Shown: positions 52,387 to 61,802, counted from the stretch's first letter. The stretch is DNA of 64,000 nt from Methylobacterium sp. Leaf125 (GCF_001423085.1 NZ_LMNU01000048.1:159516-223515), one strand, 5' to 3'. The notes: generated by a model not told the origin, from the letters alone. Numbers and translations are program-made.

Positions 52387-54774
52387 TCACCACCGATAGC
52401 TCACGGTTCCGGTGACGCGGCGGCCTTCGCCGTAGTTGCAGCCGACGAAGCCGATCAGCTGCGAGCAGGTGCCAACGAAGACGCGGTCGAGGAGGTTGTT
52501 GGCGGCCACCTGGAAGCGCCAGTTCTCGTACTGGTATCGCACCGCCGCATCGACCAGGAAGTAGTCCGGCACCCGGATGGTGTTCTGGACGTCGCCGAAG
52601 CTGGCGCCGACGTAGCGGAACCCGGCGCCGAGGCCGAGGCCGCGGAACGGGCCCTCCTGTACGGTGTAGTCGGCCCAGGTGGCGGCGGTGAAGTTCGGCA
52701 CCTGGATGGGGCGTCGGCCAACCGCGCTCAGGGCTCCGGCGGGAGGCTCATCCTTCGTGACCTCGGCGCTCAGGACGGTCGCCGAGGAAATCAGCTTGAA
52801 CCCGTCGAGCAGGTCCATGGTGGCCTCGGTCTCGAAGCCCTTCACCGAGATCTCGCCGACCTGATAGAACGCCTGCTGCAGCGGATCGGTGGGGTCGAAG
52901 GTCAGTGCGTTGGTCTTCTTGGTGTCGAACACCGAGAACAGGATCGAGCTCGCGGCCCCCGGCGGCTGGAACTTCACGCCGGCCTCGAGGGTCTCGCCGC
53001 GCTCGGGCTTGGGCGGGAGGATGTTGTAGGAGGTCGGGATCACGCCGACATCCGGAATGGTCTGTGTCGTGCTCTGCTGGACGTAGACCGGCAGCACGTT
53101 GAAGGAGCGCGCCGCCGAGACGTAGGGCGTCAGGCCGTTGTCGAAGAGGTAGGACAGGCCGGCCCGGCCGCTGAAGGCCTGGGCATCCTGGTTCGCGCCG
53201 AAGACGGCGGGAATGGCGTTGGAGATTCCGGAGGCGTCGAGCTGCTGGCGCACGGCGTCGATCGGCGGGTTGGTGGCGGTCGTCTTCGTCGTCACCCAGT
53301 CGTAGCGGCCGTTGAGGCTGAGCACCCAGCGGTCGTCGAACTTGACCTGGTCCTGGGCGTAGAGTCCGACCTGCTCTTGGTCGATGCGCGCGAGCCGCGT
53401 CTGCGGCAATGTGGCGACGCCGGTGCCGTAGACCGGGTTCAGGATGTCGAGGGGACCGACGAGGGGGCCGGCGCCGAGGAGCGCCGCGGTCGGACCGCCG
53501 AACTGATTGCTCTTGTTGCTGACCTTGCTGTAGTCGACGCCCACCAGGGCGGTGTTCTTGATACGGCCGAACTGGGAATCGTTCTGGAGCTGCGTGTCGA
53601 CGGTGAAGACGCCGTATTCCTCCAGCCAGGTCTGCGCCGAGCGCCCCAGGATGTTGGGCGCCGTCGAGCTGCCGTCGGTGGTGTAGACCGTGTTGTAGTC
53701 CGTCGAGGCATGGGCGTAGCGCAGGTTCTGGCGCACGGTCCAGGAATCGTCGAGCCGGTGCGAGAACTGGTACCCGCCCTCGAAGTGCTCGGCGAGGAAG
53801 CGGGAAAAATTCGGCTCTCCGAGGAAGCGGCTGCGCAGCTGCGCCCGATAGGGATTGCTGCCGTTGGTGTAGTCGCGCGGAATGGACCGGAACGTGTCGC
53901 CAATGCGATCCTTCTGATAGTTGCCGAGCAGCGTCAGGCTCGTATCGGCCGAGGGCGCGAAGGTGACCGCCGGGGCGATGTAGATCCGGTCCAGCGGCGT
54001 ATTATCCACCTGCGTGCCGCCCTCGCGCAGGAGGCCGGTGACGCGGTAGAGGATCGTCTTCTCGGGATTGACCGGACCGCTCAGGTCGAAGCCGAACTGC
54101 TTGCGGTTGAAGCTGCCGTAGCCCCCGAAGATCTCGCGATACGGTACGGCAAGGGGCTTCTTGGTGATGAAATTGACGAGGCCGCCGGGATCGTTGAGCC
54201 CGAACAGCCCCGAGGTCGGGCCACGCAGGACGTCGATGCGCTCGACGCCGTAGGGCTCGATGGGGAAGCCCGAGAAGCTGGTCTGGGGCAGGCGCAGGCC
54301 GTCCTTGTAGATGCCGCGCTGGGTCTGGTCGAAGCCCCGGATGATGAGCTGGTCGAACCGGCCGTCCTGCCCCTGCGGCGAGGAGACCACGCCGGCGCTG
54401 TAGCTCAGCGCGTCGGCCAGGTTCTGGACCCCGCGATCCTCGATCTGCTTCTGCGTGACCACCGAGATCGACTGGGGCACCTCGCGCAAGGGGGTGTCGG
54501 TCTTGGTGCCGGTGCTCGAAGTCGGGACGACGTAGGACGTGGCCGCCTTCAGCGCGCTCGCGGTGCCGGCCGGGATGCCGGTCCCCGAACCGGCCACCGA
54601 GATGGTGTCGAGCTGCACCGCGGCGGTGCCGCCCGTGCCCTGCGCCAGGGCCGTGCCGCTCCCCAGGACCGGCACCGTCGCCGCCAGCGCGAGGGCGGAA
54701 ACGCCCGCCGCGCCGATCCGGCGACCGGGACGCGCGGACCTGGAGGAGGCGGGACGGAGTTCGACCTGGATCAT
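52387..54774 (-). CDS. TonB-dependent ferric-siderophore receptor (FhuA/FpvA-like)
   Basis: A 795-residue outer-membrane protein. A signal peptide (ALALAATVPVLGSGTALAQ) is followed by a TonB-box-like DTISV, then the plug domain with TPLREVPQSISVVTQKQIEDRG, IIRGFDQ and VERIDVLRGPTSGLFG, and a 22-strand barrel ending in the usual aromatic residue (VTGTVSYRW). The motif NILPPKPERGETLEAGVKF is typical of the hydroxamate/catecholate siderophore class. No N-terminal signalling domain is present, so it is not a FecA-type transducer. It lies downstream of fhuB on the same strand behind a 251-bp AT-rich leader with a candidate iron-responsive box. Confidence 0.92.
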   Translation of the reverse strand: MIQVELRPASSRSARPGRRIGAAGVSALALAATVPVLGSGTALAQGTGGTAAVQLDTISVAGSGTGIPAGTASALKAATSYVVPTSSTGTKTDTPLREVPQSISVVTQKQIEDRGVQNLADALSYSAGVVSSPQGQDGRFDQLIIRGFDQTQRGIYKDGLRLPQTSFSGFPIEPYGVERIDVLRGPTSGLFGLNDPGGLVNFITKKPLAVPYREIFGGYGSFNRKQFGFDLSGPVNPEKTILYRVTGLLREGGTQVDNTPLDRIYIAPAVTFAPSADTSLTLLGNYQKDRIGDTFRSIPRDYTNGSNPYRAQLRSRFLGEPNFSRFLAEHFEGGYQFSHRLDDSWTVRQNLRYAHASTDYNTVYTTDGSSTAPNILGRSAQTWLEEYGVFTVDTQLQNDSQFGRIKNTALVGVDYSKVSNKSNQFGGPTAALLGAGPLVGPLDILNPVYGTGVATLPQTRLARIDQEQVGLYAQDQVKFDDRWVLSLNGRYDWVTTKTTATNPPIDAVRQQLDASGISNAIPAVFGANQDAQAFSGRAGLSYLFDNGLTPYVSAARSFNVLPVYVQQSTTQTIPDVGVIPTSYNILPPKPERGETLEAGVKFQPPGAASSILFSVFDTKKTNALTFDPTDPLQQAFYQVGEISVKGFETEATMDLLDGFKLISSATVLSAEVTKDEPPAGALSAVGRRPIQVPNFTAATWADYTVQEGPFRGLGLGAGFRYVGASFGDVQNTIRVPDYFLVDAAVRYQYENWRFQVAANNLLDRVFVGTCSQLIGFVGCNYGEGRRVTGTVSYRW

Positions 54775-54867
54775 GGGGAATGCTTTCCGATGCCGATCTT
54801 GACGTCATGCAGCAGACGGGATCAGCGAGATCCGTCAAATCGGCACTTGCCGAACACTTCCGCGAAT

Positions 54868-54884
54868 TTTGGAGGTATTCTAAG
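54868..54884. promoter_or_regulatory. Candidate Irr (ICE-type) box upstream of the TonB receptor
   Basis: TTTGGAGGTATTCTAAG matches 11 of the 14 defined positions of TTTAGAA-N3-TTCTAAA, the alphaproteobacterial Irr motif as I recall it. The right half, TTCTAA, is exact. It lies 94-110 bp upstream of the receptor start on an AT-rich stretch. Moderate support only; the same motif type recurs upstream of two other siderophore operons in this window. Confidence 0.4.
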
Positions 54885-55014
54885 CAGGTGAACCTATCTT
54901 GCGCCGACAGGGTGCGCATGCGGAAGGCTATTGATCAAGCTGACTCAGGGATTGTTTCGCATATTTCAATACGACGTTGTTGAATTAGCACATTTGCACT
55001 TTGTAATTAATAAA

Positions 55015-55027
55015 AAGACCAAGTCTT
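55015..55027 (-). terminator. Weak intrinsic terminator after fhuB
   Basis: On the minus strand AAGAC-TTG-GTCTT forms a 5-bp stem directly at the fhuB stop codon and is followed by a T-run (TTTTTATTAATT). It is short, so termination may be partial and the receptor gene could still be reached by readthrough. Confidence 0.35.
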
Positions 55028-57023
55028 ATCGTCGGGCCAGCAGCCACATCATGAAGGGCGCGCCCACGAGAGCGGCGACAAGGCCGGCCGGAAGCTGGTC
55101 GGGGAAGAAGGCCATCCGGCCGACGAAATCCGCCGCCACCATGATCAGCGCGCCGACGAGGGCGGAGCCCGCGAGGTGGGGTGCGGCCCGCGCCAGGCCG
55201 GCGAGCCGCGCCACCTGTGGCGCCACCAGGCCGACGAAACTCAGGGGGCCGGCGACGAGGGTTCCGGCCGCCGTGAGGAGGGCCGCCAGCGTCAGGATCG
55301 CGAGGCGGCTTCCGCGCAGGTTCAACCCCAGGGCCCGCCCGGTGGCGTCCCCCAGCGGCATCAGGTCGAGCCAGCGCACCACCAGGGGCAGGCAGGCCGC
55401 CCCGATCCCGAGGAGCACCACGGCCGCGACGGCATCGCCGGATGCGACCCGCGCCGTGGAACCCGCCGTCCAGGCCCGCAGCATGACCACCGCCGGATCG
55501 CCGCTGATCATCAGGATGGTGAGCAGCGCGCCGAAGCCCGTGGTGAGGGCGATGCCGGCGAGCAGCATCTGCTCCGGCGCGAGGGCGGCCCGCCGGGCGA
55601 GCGTCAGGATCGCCAGGAGGGTGGCGAGCGCGCCGAGCCCACCCGCGCCGAGGAGCATCGCCCGGTCCGGCAGGGCGACGAGGAGGCTGACGGCGATGAG
55701 CCCGAACGCCGCTCCCGCGCTCACGCCGAGGACCTCCGGGCTGGCGAGGGGGTTGCCGGTGAGGCGCTGGACCAGGGCGCCGGCCAGCGCCAGGGTCGCG
55801 CCCGCGGCCAGCGAGGCGACGACGCGCGGCCAGCGCCAGGGCATCACCTCGGCCAGCCCGTCGCCGAGGCTGACGACCCAGCCGCCCTCTTGTCGGCCGA
55901 GAACCAGGGCGCCGACGGACAGGAGCGCCAGCAGCGCGCCCCAGGCCGCGATGCGGCGCCAGGGTCTCGGCGCGCGCGCCGCCGCCTCGGCGGCGTGATG
56001 GAGGCTCCCGACCCCGCGCAGGCGGGGCAGCAGCCAGAGCAGCAGCGGCACGCCGAGGAGGGCCGCGAACGCGCCGGTCGGCAGCGAGACCAGGGGGCCG
56101 AGGGCCAGCACCACCGCATCGGTCAGCCAGAGCAGGGCGCCGCCCAGGAGCGGCGCGGCGATCAGCCGGTCGCGCAGGCGCCGGGTGCCGGTGAGCCGCA
56201 CCAGGATCGGCGCGGCGAAGCCGACGAAGCCGATCACGCCGACGCCGCTCACCACGAAGCCGGCGAGAGCGACCGCCAGCACCAGGGCGCCGAGGCGGGC
56301 CGGCCCGAGGCCGAGCCCGAGGCTGCGCGCGTTGGTCTCGTCGAGATCGAGGAGCGCGAGCGGCCGGGCCATCAGGGCCACGAGCCCGGCGGCGACCGCG
56401 AGGCGCGGCGCGAGGTAGGCCGGGGCCGACCAGTCGTTCATGGCCAGCGACCCGGCCCCCCAGACGAACAGGCCGAACAGGCGCTCCTGGTGCAGGATGA
56501 CCAGGAGGGTCTGGATCGCCCCGCAGGTGAGCTCGATCACGAGCCCGGCCAGCAGCAGCCCGAGAGGCGCGAAGCCCCGGCTGCGGCCGAGGGCGAAGAC
56601 CGCGAGGGCCGCGAGGCCGGCGCCTGCGAGCGCCACCGCCTCGTGCCCCTCCGCGAACAGGCCCGGGGCGAACAGGGAGGCGAGCGCCAGGGCCAGCTGC
56701 GCGCCGGCCGAGATGCCGAGGGTCGAGGGCGAGGCCAGGGGATTGCGCAGGACCTGCTGCAGCACGGTGCCGGACAGGGCCAGCGCCGCGCCGGCGAGCC
56801 AGGCGGTGGCAAGACGGGGCGCGAGGCTCTCGTGCAGGATGACCTGATGGATGTCGGTCCAGTCCGGGCTCCACAGGGCGGACAGGGCCCGCGCCAGGGG
56901 CAGGTCCGCCGTGAGGCTGCGCAGGGTGAGGAGCGTGGCCGCCAGGCTCACGGCCCCGATGAGCAGCGCCGTGCCGGAGGGGCGACGCGCGGAGGCGCCC
57001 GCGATGGCGCGCGCCTCAGCCAC
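55026..57023 (-). CDS. fhuB: Fe(III)-hydroxamate ABC permease, fused double-length (FhuB)
   Basis: A 665-residue inner-membrane protein made of two homologous BtuC-like halves. Each half repeats the signature LSGTVLQQVLRNPLASPSTLGISAGAQ / LAGALVQRLTGNPLASPEVLGVSAGAAF in shorter form and GFVGFAAP / FVGLVAPQVARL. Such fused permeases import ferric hydroxamate siderophores with FhuC and FhuD. The GTG start overlaps the fhuD stop by 8 nt. The ATPase gene normally beside it is not in this window. Confidence 0.93.
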   Translation of the reverse strand: MAEARAIAGASARRPSGTALLIGAVSLAATLLTLRSLTADLPLARALSALWSPDWTDIHQVILHESLAPRLATAWLAGAALALSGTVLQQVLRNPLASPSTLGISAGAQLALALASLFAPGLFAEGHEAVALAGAGLAALAVFALGRSRGFAPLGLLLAGLVIELTCGAIQTLLVILHQERLFGLFVWGAGSLAMNDWSAPAYLAPRLAVAAGLVALMARPLALLDLDETNARSLGLGLGPARLGALVLAVALAGFVVSGVGVIGFVGFAAPILVRLTGTRRLRDRLIAAPLLGGALLWLTDAVVLALGPLVSLPTGAFAALLGVPLLLWLLPRLRGVGSLHHAAEAAARAPRPWRRIAAWGALLALLSVGALVLGRQEGGWVVSLGDGLAEVMPWRWPRVVASLAAGATLALAGALVQRLTGNPLASPEVLGVSAGAAFGLIAVSLLVALPDRAMLLGAGGLGALATLLAILTLARRAALAPEQMLLAGIALTTGFGALLTILMISGDPAVVMLRAWTAGSTARVASGDAVAAVVLLGIGAACLPLVVRWLDLMPLGDATGRALGLNLRGSRLAILTLAALLTAAGTLVAGPLSFVGLVAPQVARLAGLARAAPHLAGSALVGALIMVAADFVGRMAFFPDQLPAGLVAALVGAPFMMWLLARR

Positions 57024-57909
57024 GCGGACACGTCTCCCGCTGTTGCTCCGCCATCAGCCCGGCAAAGCGCGCGATCGCCGGCAGGCCGCCGTAGAACCAG
57101 ACCGGCGGCAGCACGGTGACCCGGTGATCGCGCACCGCCGGAAGCATCTGCCAGAGCCGGCTCGATGCCAGGGCACGGGCGGCATCCGATCGGATCGGCC
57201 CGATATGGACGATGCGGGCGTCGGGCGGACCGGCGGCGAGTTGCTCGATGCCGAGCACGGCGAAGCCGTAGGCGTTGGTCGGCCCGGTCCACGCATTGGC
57301 GAGGCCGAGGCGGTCGAGCACCGTCTGGAACAGGCTGTTGCGCCCGTAGACCACCACGTTGCGGTGATCGACGATCCAGACGAGGAAGACCGGTCGTCGA
57401 TCGCCGGGGCAGGCCACGGCGGCGAGAGTGTCCAGCAGCGTCGCGGTGCGGGTCTCCAGGGCCTCGGCGGCGGCCTCGCGCCCGATCAGCGCGGCGATGC
57501 GCCGGGTTTCGGCCCGGGCCTGGGCGTAGGGCGTGCCGGCCTGGGCGTAGATCGAGACCGCCTCGGTCGGCGCGATCCGTCGGAGGAAGTCGCCCTGACT
57601 GGCGACCTGGAGGGGGTTGCCCAGGATGAGGTCGGGCTTCAGGCGGGCCAGGACCTCGAGATTCGGCTCCACGACGAGGCCCAGATCGGTGACACCCGCC
57701 GGCAAGGCGGGCGCCACGACGGTGCGGTTGTAGCCCTCCGGCTGGGTCACGCCGACGGGCACGACGCCGAGGCCGAGCAGCAGTTCCACCGCGCCCCAGT
57801 CGAGGGCGGCGACGCGTGGCTCCGCAGGGTCCGCCCGCGCCGGCAGCGACGCGGCGAGAAGAACGAGGATCCATCCGAGGACGATCCGGCGACGAGCCTC
57901 AGCGCGCAT
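57016..57909 (-). CDS. fhuD: Iron-siderophore ABC substrate-binding protein (FhuD-like)
   Basis: A 297-residue periplasmic receptor with a signal peptide (RRRIVLGWILVLLAASLPARA). Landmarks are VAALDWGAVELLLGLGVVPVGV, VVEPNLEVLARLKPDLILGN and a long backbone helix followed by VWIVDHRNVVVYGRNSLFQTVL, typical of class III siderophore-binding proteins. ATG at 57909 is taken as start; an in-frame ATG at 57930 would add seven residues. It overlaps the exporter gene upstream and fhuB downstream, so all three are coupled. Confidence 0.9.
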   Translation of the reverse strand: MRAEARRRIVLGWILVLLAASLPARADPAEPRVAALDWGAVELLLGLGVVPVGVTQPEGYNRTVVAPALPAGVTDLGLVVEPNLEVLARLKPDLILGNPLQVASQGDFLRRIAPTEAVSIYAQAGTPYAQARAETRRIAALIGREAAAEALETRTATLLDTLAAVACPGDRRPVFLVWIVDHRNVVVYGRNSLFQTVLDRLGLANAWTGPTNAYGFAVLGIEQLAAGPPDARIVHIGPIRSDAARALASSRLWQMLPAVRDHRVTVLPPVWFYGGLPAIARFAGLMAEQQRETCPRG

Positions 57910-59179
57910 CGGCGGGGACCAGCCCGGCATGGCCGGTCTTGGGGGCGCGCTCGGGCGCGAGGCTCGCCTGGCGGAGGCTCGGGACGAAGGCGGCGAATCC
58001 GGCCGTCGCCGCGAGGCAGAGCCCCCCGCCCGCCACCAGGGCGAGGCGCACGGAGGCGAGATGCGCGCTGGTGCCCATCTGCATGCCGCCGAGCGCCGGG
58101 CCGAGGGTCTCCTCCAGCACCCAGAGGCTCGAGACCCGGCCGAGCATCGCGTCCGGCGTGGCGCGCTGGATCAGGGCGGCGCGCAGGATGCCGGCGAGGC
58201 TCGCGGCGGCCCCCAGGACGGCGAGGACGAGGAGAGCCGGGACGAGGCCGCCGACGAGGCCGAGCGCGAGGCAGGCGCCGGCCCAGACCGCCACGCAGGC
58301 GAGCAGCCAGCGCCCCGCCCGGGGGCTCGCCCCGGCACGGCCGGAGCCGAGGGCGCCGACCAGGGCGCCCACCGCGGGCGCGGCGTAGAGGAGGCCGAGG
58401 CTGTCGGCATCGCCCAGGAAGGCGCGGGCGGCGAGTTCGGGCAGGAGCACGTAGGGCACCGCGAAGACCAGGGCGACGAGGTCGATGAGCAGGAGGCCGA
58501 GCACCAGGGGCGAGCGCAGCAGGAACCGGAGCCCTCCCGCCCGATCCGACGACGCGTCGCCCATTGGCGCGCCCCGCTCCGGCGGCAGGCGCGGCAGCCG
58601 AGCGAGGAGGATGGGCGTCAGGCCCGAGGCCAGCGCCACCGATCCGTAGCAGGCGACCAGGCCCATCCGCGCCGTGATTGCCCCGGCGAGGAACGGCCCC
58701 GCGATGGCCCCGGCCTGGGCCGCCACGGCGGTGAGGGCGGCCGCCCCGGCCAGGTGCTCGCGCCCGACCAGGGCCGGGGTCGCGGCCATCAGGGCCGGCA
58801 TGCCGAAGCCGAAGGTCGCCCCGCCCACCACGGCCGCGGCGAAGATCGGCAGGATTCCGGGCTCGGGCATCGCCGCGTTGCCCATCAGGATCAGGATGGC
58901 GGCGAGATGCGCGGACCGGGACCACACCATCACGGCGCGTCGGTCGAAGCGGTCGGCGAGCCGGCCGCCGACGATCAGCGACAGGGCCATCGGCCCCGCC
59001 ACGGCGGCGTTCAGCAGCGCCACCTGCAGGGACGAGTCCGTGAGCGCGTAGGTCTGCAGGCTGACGGCGACGCCGAGCACCCCGAAGGCCAGGAAGGAGG
59101 CGGCCCGCGCCGCGTAGAGCAGCCGGAAGCCCGGGCTCGCGCGCAGGGGCGCGACGTCGAGGAAGCCGAAGGCGGCCAT
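57899..59179 (-). CDS. entS: MFS siderophore exporter (EntS-like)
   Basis: A 426-residue protein with 12 predicted helices. The first loop motif is GGRLADRFDRRAVM, and the N-terminus reads SPGFRLLYAARAASFLAFGVLGVAVSLQTYALT, as in EntS-type exporters of catecholate siderophores. The middle loop (about 195-215) is charged, with the second half beginning FLLRSPLVLGLLLIDLVAL. It lies between the siderophore-interacting protein gene (9-nt gap) and fhuD (overlap). Export of the siderophore made by the adjacent NRPS is the likely role. Confidence 0.85.
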   Translation of the reverse strand: MAAFGFLDVAPLRASPGFRLLYAARAASFLAFGVLGVAVSLQTYALTDSSLQVALLNAAVAGPMALSLIVGGRLADRFDRRAVMVWSRSAHLAAILILMGNAAMPEPGILPIFAAAVVGGATFGFGMPALMAATPALVGREHLAGAAALTAVAAQAGAIAGPFLAGAITARMGLVACYGSVALASGLTPILLARLPRLPPERGAPMGDASSDRAGGLRFLLRSPLVLGLLLIDLVALVFAVPYVLLPELAARAFLGDADSLGLLYAAPAVGALVGALGSGRAGASPRAGRWLLACVAVWAGACLALGLVGGLVPALLVLAVLGAAASLAGILRAALIQRATPDAMLGRVSSLWVLEETLGPALGGMQMGTSAHLASVRLALVAGGGLCLAATAGFAAFVPSLRQASLAPERAPKTGHAGLVPADAR

Positions 59180-59188
59180 CGCGCGCGC

Positions 59189-60259
59189 CTACGCCTCCGC
59201 GTCCTCGCTGTGCCCGCGCCGCCAATAGGCCACCGCAAGATGCCGGTCGCGGGGCAGGCCGCAGGTCTTGCGCCAATGGGCGCGCAGGGCCTTGAAGGTC
59301 TCGAACTCGGTGCCGGCCCAGGCGAAGACGCTGCGGTCCTGCGGGATCGGGATGGCGCGGACGGCCTCGACCAGCTGGGGGGTGGTGCCGGCGGGGGCGC
59401 CCTTGCGGTGCAACCAGCGCAGGGCGAGGCCCGCGGGATGCTGCAGGGCCAGTTCGTCGGCTGCATCGTCCACCTCGACGACCGCCACGCCGGTGGCGTC
59501 GGGCGCCAGGCGCTCGAGGATACGGCCGATCGCCGGCAGCGCCGTGTCGTCGCCGGCCAGGAGGTACCATTGCGCGGGGGCGACGCCGCGCCCGCCGGGT
59601 CCCAGTATGCCGACGACATCGCCGAGGCGGGCCCGCGCGGCGAAGGCGGCCCCCGGACCGGGCGCCGCGTGCAGGACGAAGTCCAGCGTGATCTCGCCGG
59701 CCTCCGCGTCGACCCGCCGGACGGTGTAGGTGCGCAGGGCCGGCGCGGCCGGCCCCTCCGGCCAGACCGGGATGCCGTTGGCGCCCGGCACCGGCCAGAC
59801 CGGCGGCTGGCCCGCGGGCGGTATCAGCAGGTGGATGTGCATGTCCGGCGCGTCGTAGCGACCGAGATCCTGGCCCGCGAAGGTGATGCGTCGCAGGTTC
59901 GGGGTGAGATCCCGGATGCGGCTCACCCGGACCTCGCGCAGGCTCGGCAGGGTGGTGTCCGCGCAGCCGTCCCCCGTCCAGACCAGGCGGGCCTCCGCCG
60001 CGCCCGGCAGCTCCTGCAGGTGCTGGGCGAGCATGAACTTGATGGCGGCGAGCCGGGTCGTGTCATCGGCCTCGGCCCGCAGGGTGAGGCGGTCCCGGTC
60101 GCTCTCCAGGATGCCGGTGCCGACGTCGAAGGCGATCCGGGTCCGGCCGGGCGCCGCCGCGACGACGAAGTCGTGCTCCTCGAAATGCGCGCAGAGATGC
60201 GCCACGTGGCGCTCCGCATCGGCAAGGTGGACCTCGGCCTCGGCTGCCAGCAATGTCAC
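59189..60259 (-). CDS. Siderophore-interacting protein with N-terminal DUF2218 domain
   Basis: A 356-residue cytosolic flavoprotein. Residues 1-95 form a DUF2218 domain (AERHVAHLCAHFEEHDF, then ADDTTRLAAIKFMLAQHLQEL). The remainder is the FAD-binding SIP fold: SRIRDLTPNLRRITFAG, RTYTVRRVD, LDFVLHAAPGPGAAFAARA, then the NAD-side phrases YLLAGDDTALPAIGRILE and FAWAGTEFE. SIP proteins reduce ferric siderophores to release iron. It is the first gene of the minus-strand operon, divergent from the thioesterase gene; the AT-rich promoter between them contains a candidate iron box. Confidence 0.9.
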   Translation of the reverse strand: MTLLAAEAEVHLADAERHVAHLCAHFEEHDFVVAAAPGRTRIAFDVGTGILESDRDRLTLRAEADDTTRLAAIKFMLAQHLQELPGAAEARLVWTGDGCADTTLPSLREVRVSRIRDLTPNLRRITFAGQDLGRYDAPDMHIHLLIPPAGQPPVWPVPGANGIPVWPEGPAAPALRTYTVRRVDAEAGEITLDFVLHAAPGPGAAFAARARLGDVVGILGPGGRGVAPAQWYLLAGDDTALPAIGRILERLAPDATGVAVVEVDDAADELALQHPAGLALRWLHRKGAPAGTTPQLVEAVRAIPIPQDRSVFAWAGTEFETFKALRAHWRKTCGLPRDRHLAVAYWRRGHSEDAEA

Positions 60260-60367
60260 AGGATGATCTCCCCGTTCGTGCGGATGGGCGATGCGCCCCG
60301 ATCGAGTGGCTGCTCAGGTCGGCCAGCCCTAGACGAAGGACAGCCGCAAGACAACCGCAATGCTTGC

Positions 60368-60384
60368 TTTATCATTATTCTAAT
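60368..60384. promoter_or_regulatory. Candidate Irr (ICE-type) box between SIP and thioesterase genes
   Basis: TTTATCATTATTCTAAT matches 11 of 14 defined positions of TTTAGAA-N3-TTCTAAA, with the right half nearly exact. It is also partly similar to a Fur box (ATCATTATT). It lies about 110 bp from both divergent start codons, in the only strongly AT-rich segment of the region. Confidence 0.4.
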
Positions 60385-60499
60385 TCAGTCTAAAAGTGTA
60401 TTATCCAATCACATTCGACGACTGTTCTTTGCCTGACCTGCCGCAACCTGTGTAGAAACGCCCAGGCGATGCCGCTCCGGATCTGATCGAGACCGCCCC

Positions 60500-61258
60500 A
60501 TGACGCAGACCTGTCCCGTCTTCCCGCGCGGGCCCCTCAACCCGGCGGGTCCGGTGCGCCTCGTCTGCCTGCCCTTCGCCGGCGGGAACGCCACCGCCTA
60601 CGCGTCGCTGGAGCGCGCGCTCGCCGACGTCGCCGAGGTGCGGGTGCTGGAGCTGCCCGGGCGCGGCACCCGCTTCGGCGAGGCCTTCGCCACCGACCTG
60701 CCAACCGTCGCGGCCGAGATCGCCGGGGCCCTCCGGGCGATGCCGCAGAAGCCCCTCGTGCTGTTCGGCCATTCCCTGGGCACCCTCATCGCCTACGAGG
60801 TCGCGCGTACCCTCGCGGCCGCCGGAGGCGCGCCCCGTCACCTCGTCCTGAGCGGGCGCCGGGCGCCGCTGACCGGGGAAGGCCCGCTCGCGGAGGAGGC
60901 CCTGACGGACGCGGCCCTGGAAGCCCGCATGCGGCGCCTCGGCGGGACCCCGCCCGAGTTGTTCGCGGCGCGCGACCTGCTTGCCCTGGTGCTGCCGGTG
61001 GTACGGGCCGATTACCGCCTCGCCTCGCAACATGTACCGGATCTGACGTCGCAGCTCCTCGGGCTCCCGGCCACGATCCTGGGCGGCGACGTCGACCTCG
61101 ACAACCCGCCCGGGCTGCTGCCCGGATGGGGCGCCTGGCTCGGGCGCGCGCCCGCGGTGCAGATCTGGCCCGGCGGCCACTTCTTCATCCGCGCGCAGGG
61201 GGAGCGCCTCGCGGCCCTGTTGCGCGACGTGATCGCGGCCGAGGCGCCCGCGCCCTGA
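60500..61258 (+). CDS. Type II thioesterase (NRPS-associated)
   Basis: A 252-residue alpha/beta hydrolase. The start reads VRLVCLPFAGGNATAY, with the typical FAGG loop; the nucleophile is in LFGHSLGTLIAYE, and the late His is in WPGGHFFI. Type II thioesterases remove wrong or stalled groups from carrier domains of NRPS/PKS enzymes. The NRPS end at the right edge of the window is the expected partner. It is alone on the plus strand and converges with the sigma factor gene, with 7 bp between the stops. Confidence 0.9.
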   Translation: MTQTCPVFPRGPLNPAGPVRLVCLPFAGGNATAYASLERALADVAEVRVLELPGRGTRFGEAFATDLPTVAAEIAGALRAMPQKPLVLFGHSLGTLIAYEVARTLAAAGGAPRHLVLSGRRAPLTGEGPLAEEALTDAALEARMRRLGGTPPELFAARDLLALVLPVVRADYRLASQHVPDLTSQLLGLPATILGGDVDLDNPPGLLPGWGAWLGRAPAVQIWPGGHFFIRAQGERLAALLRDVIAAEAPAP

Positions 61259-61265
61259 GCCGGGC

Positions 61266-61802
61266 TCACGCGGCCGCCGCCCGGCACAGGGCGGTGCCGT
61301 CGCGGATGATGAAGTTCACCAGCGTCGGCGAGATCCCGGCCTCCCGGGCCAGGACGTTCTGCGGCACGCCGTCGATGCGATGGGCCAGGAAGACCCGGCG
61401 GGTGCGATCCGGCGTCCGCTCCAGGGCGGCCAGCACGGCCCGCAGGGCCTCGCAGCGCTCCAGATGCGCCAGCGGGCAGGCGCAGGGGGCCGGCACCGCC
61501 TCCGCGTCGGCATCCGGCGCCAGGCGGCAGCGCTCGCGCAGGTGCCGCCTGGCGCAGTCGACCGCGGCGTTGCGGACCATCCGGCGCAGGTAGGGGGCCG
61601 GCGCCGCAACCTCGGGACAGGCGGAGGCCTCGCACAGCTTCAGGACGACGTCCTGCACCACGTCCTCCGCCGTGGCACGGTCGCGCAGGATGCGGGCGGC
61701 GACCTCCACCAGGGCCGCCTGCTCGCGCACCAGGGCGGCGAGCAGGGTGGCGGCGGCGGGCGGCATGCCCCGCGGGGATGCGGAAACCGGGGTCCGTGTC
61801 AT
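61266..61802 (-). CDS. ECF sigma factor, FecI/RpoI-like
   Basis: A 178-residue sigma-70 family protein. Region 2 is at about 25-90 (ILRDRATAEDVVQDVVLKLCE, PYLRRMVRNAAVD), and region 4 at about 120-170 (TRRVFLAHRIDGVPQNVLAREAGISPTLVNFIIRDG). ATG at 61802 is preceded by GAGGAGGG, which decides against the longer reading. The linker is unusual in having several Cys residues (PAPCACPLAHLERCEAL). Iron-starvation sigma factors of this type drive siderophore genes. No FecR-type anti-sigma gene is adjacent, as in RpoI- or PvdS-like systems. The upstream region has the best iron-box candidate of the window. Confidence 0.88.
   Translation of the reverse strand: MTRTPVSASPRGMPPAAATLLAALVREQAALVEVAARILRDRATAEDVVQDVVLKLCEASACPEVAAPAPYLRRMVRNAAVDCARRHLRERCRLAPDADAEAVPAPCACPLAHLERCEALRAVLAALERTPDRTRRVFLAHRIDGVPQNVLAREAGISPTLVNFIIRDGTALCRAAAA

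Noticed and set aside
54775..54919. Possible leader peptide ORF upstream of the TonB receptor on the minus strand
   Set aside because: It reads on into the receptor gene in another frame and has no recognisable attenuator structure or ribosome site.
57929..60436. 835-codon plus-strand ORF opposite the exporter and SIP genes
   Set aside because: Antisense shadow; the minus-strand genes have clear family motifs and ordered overlaps.
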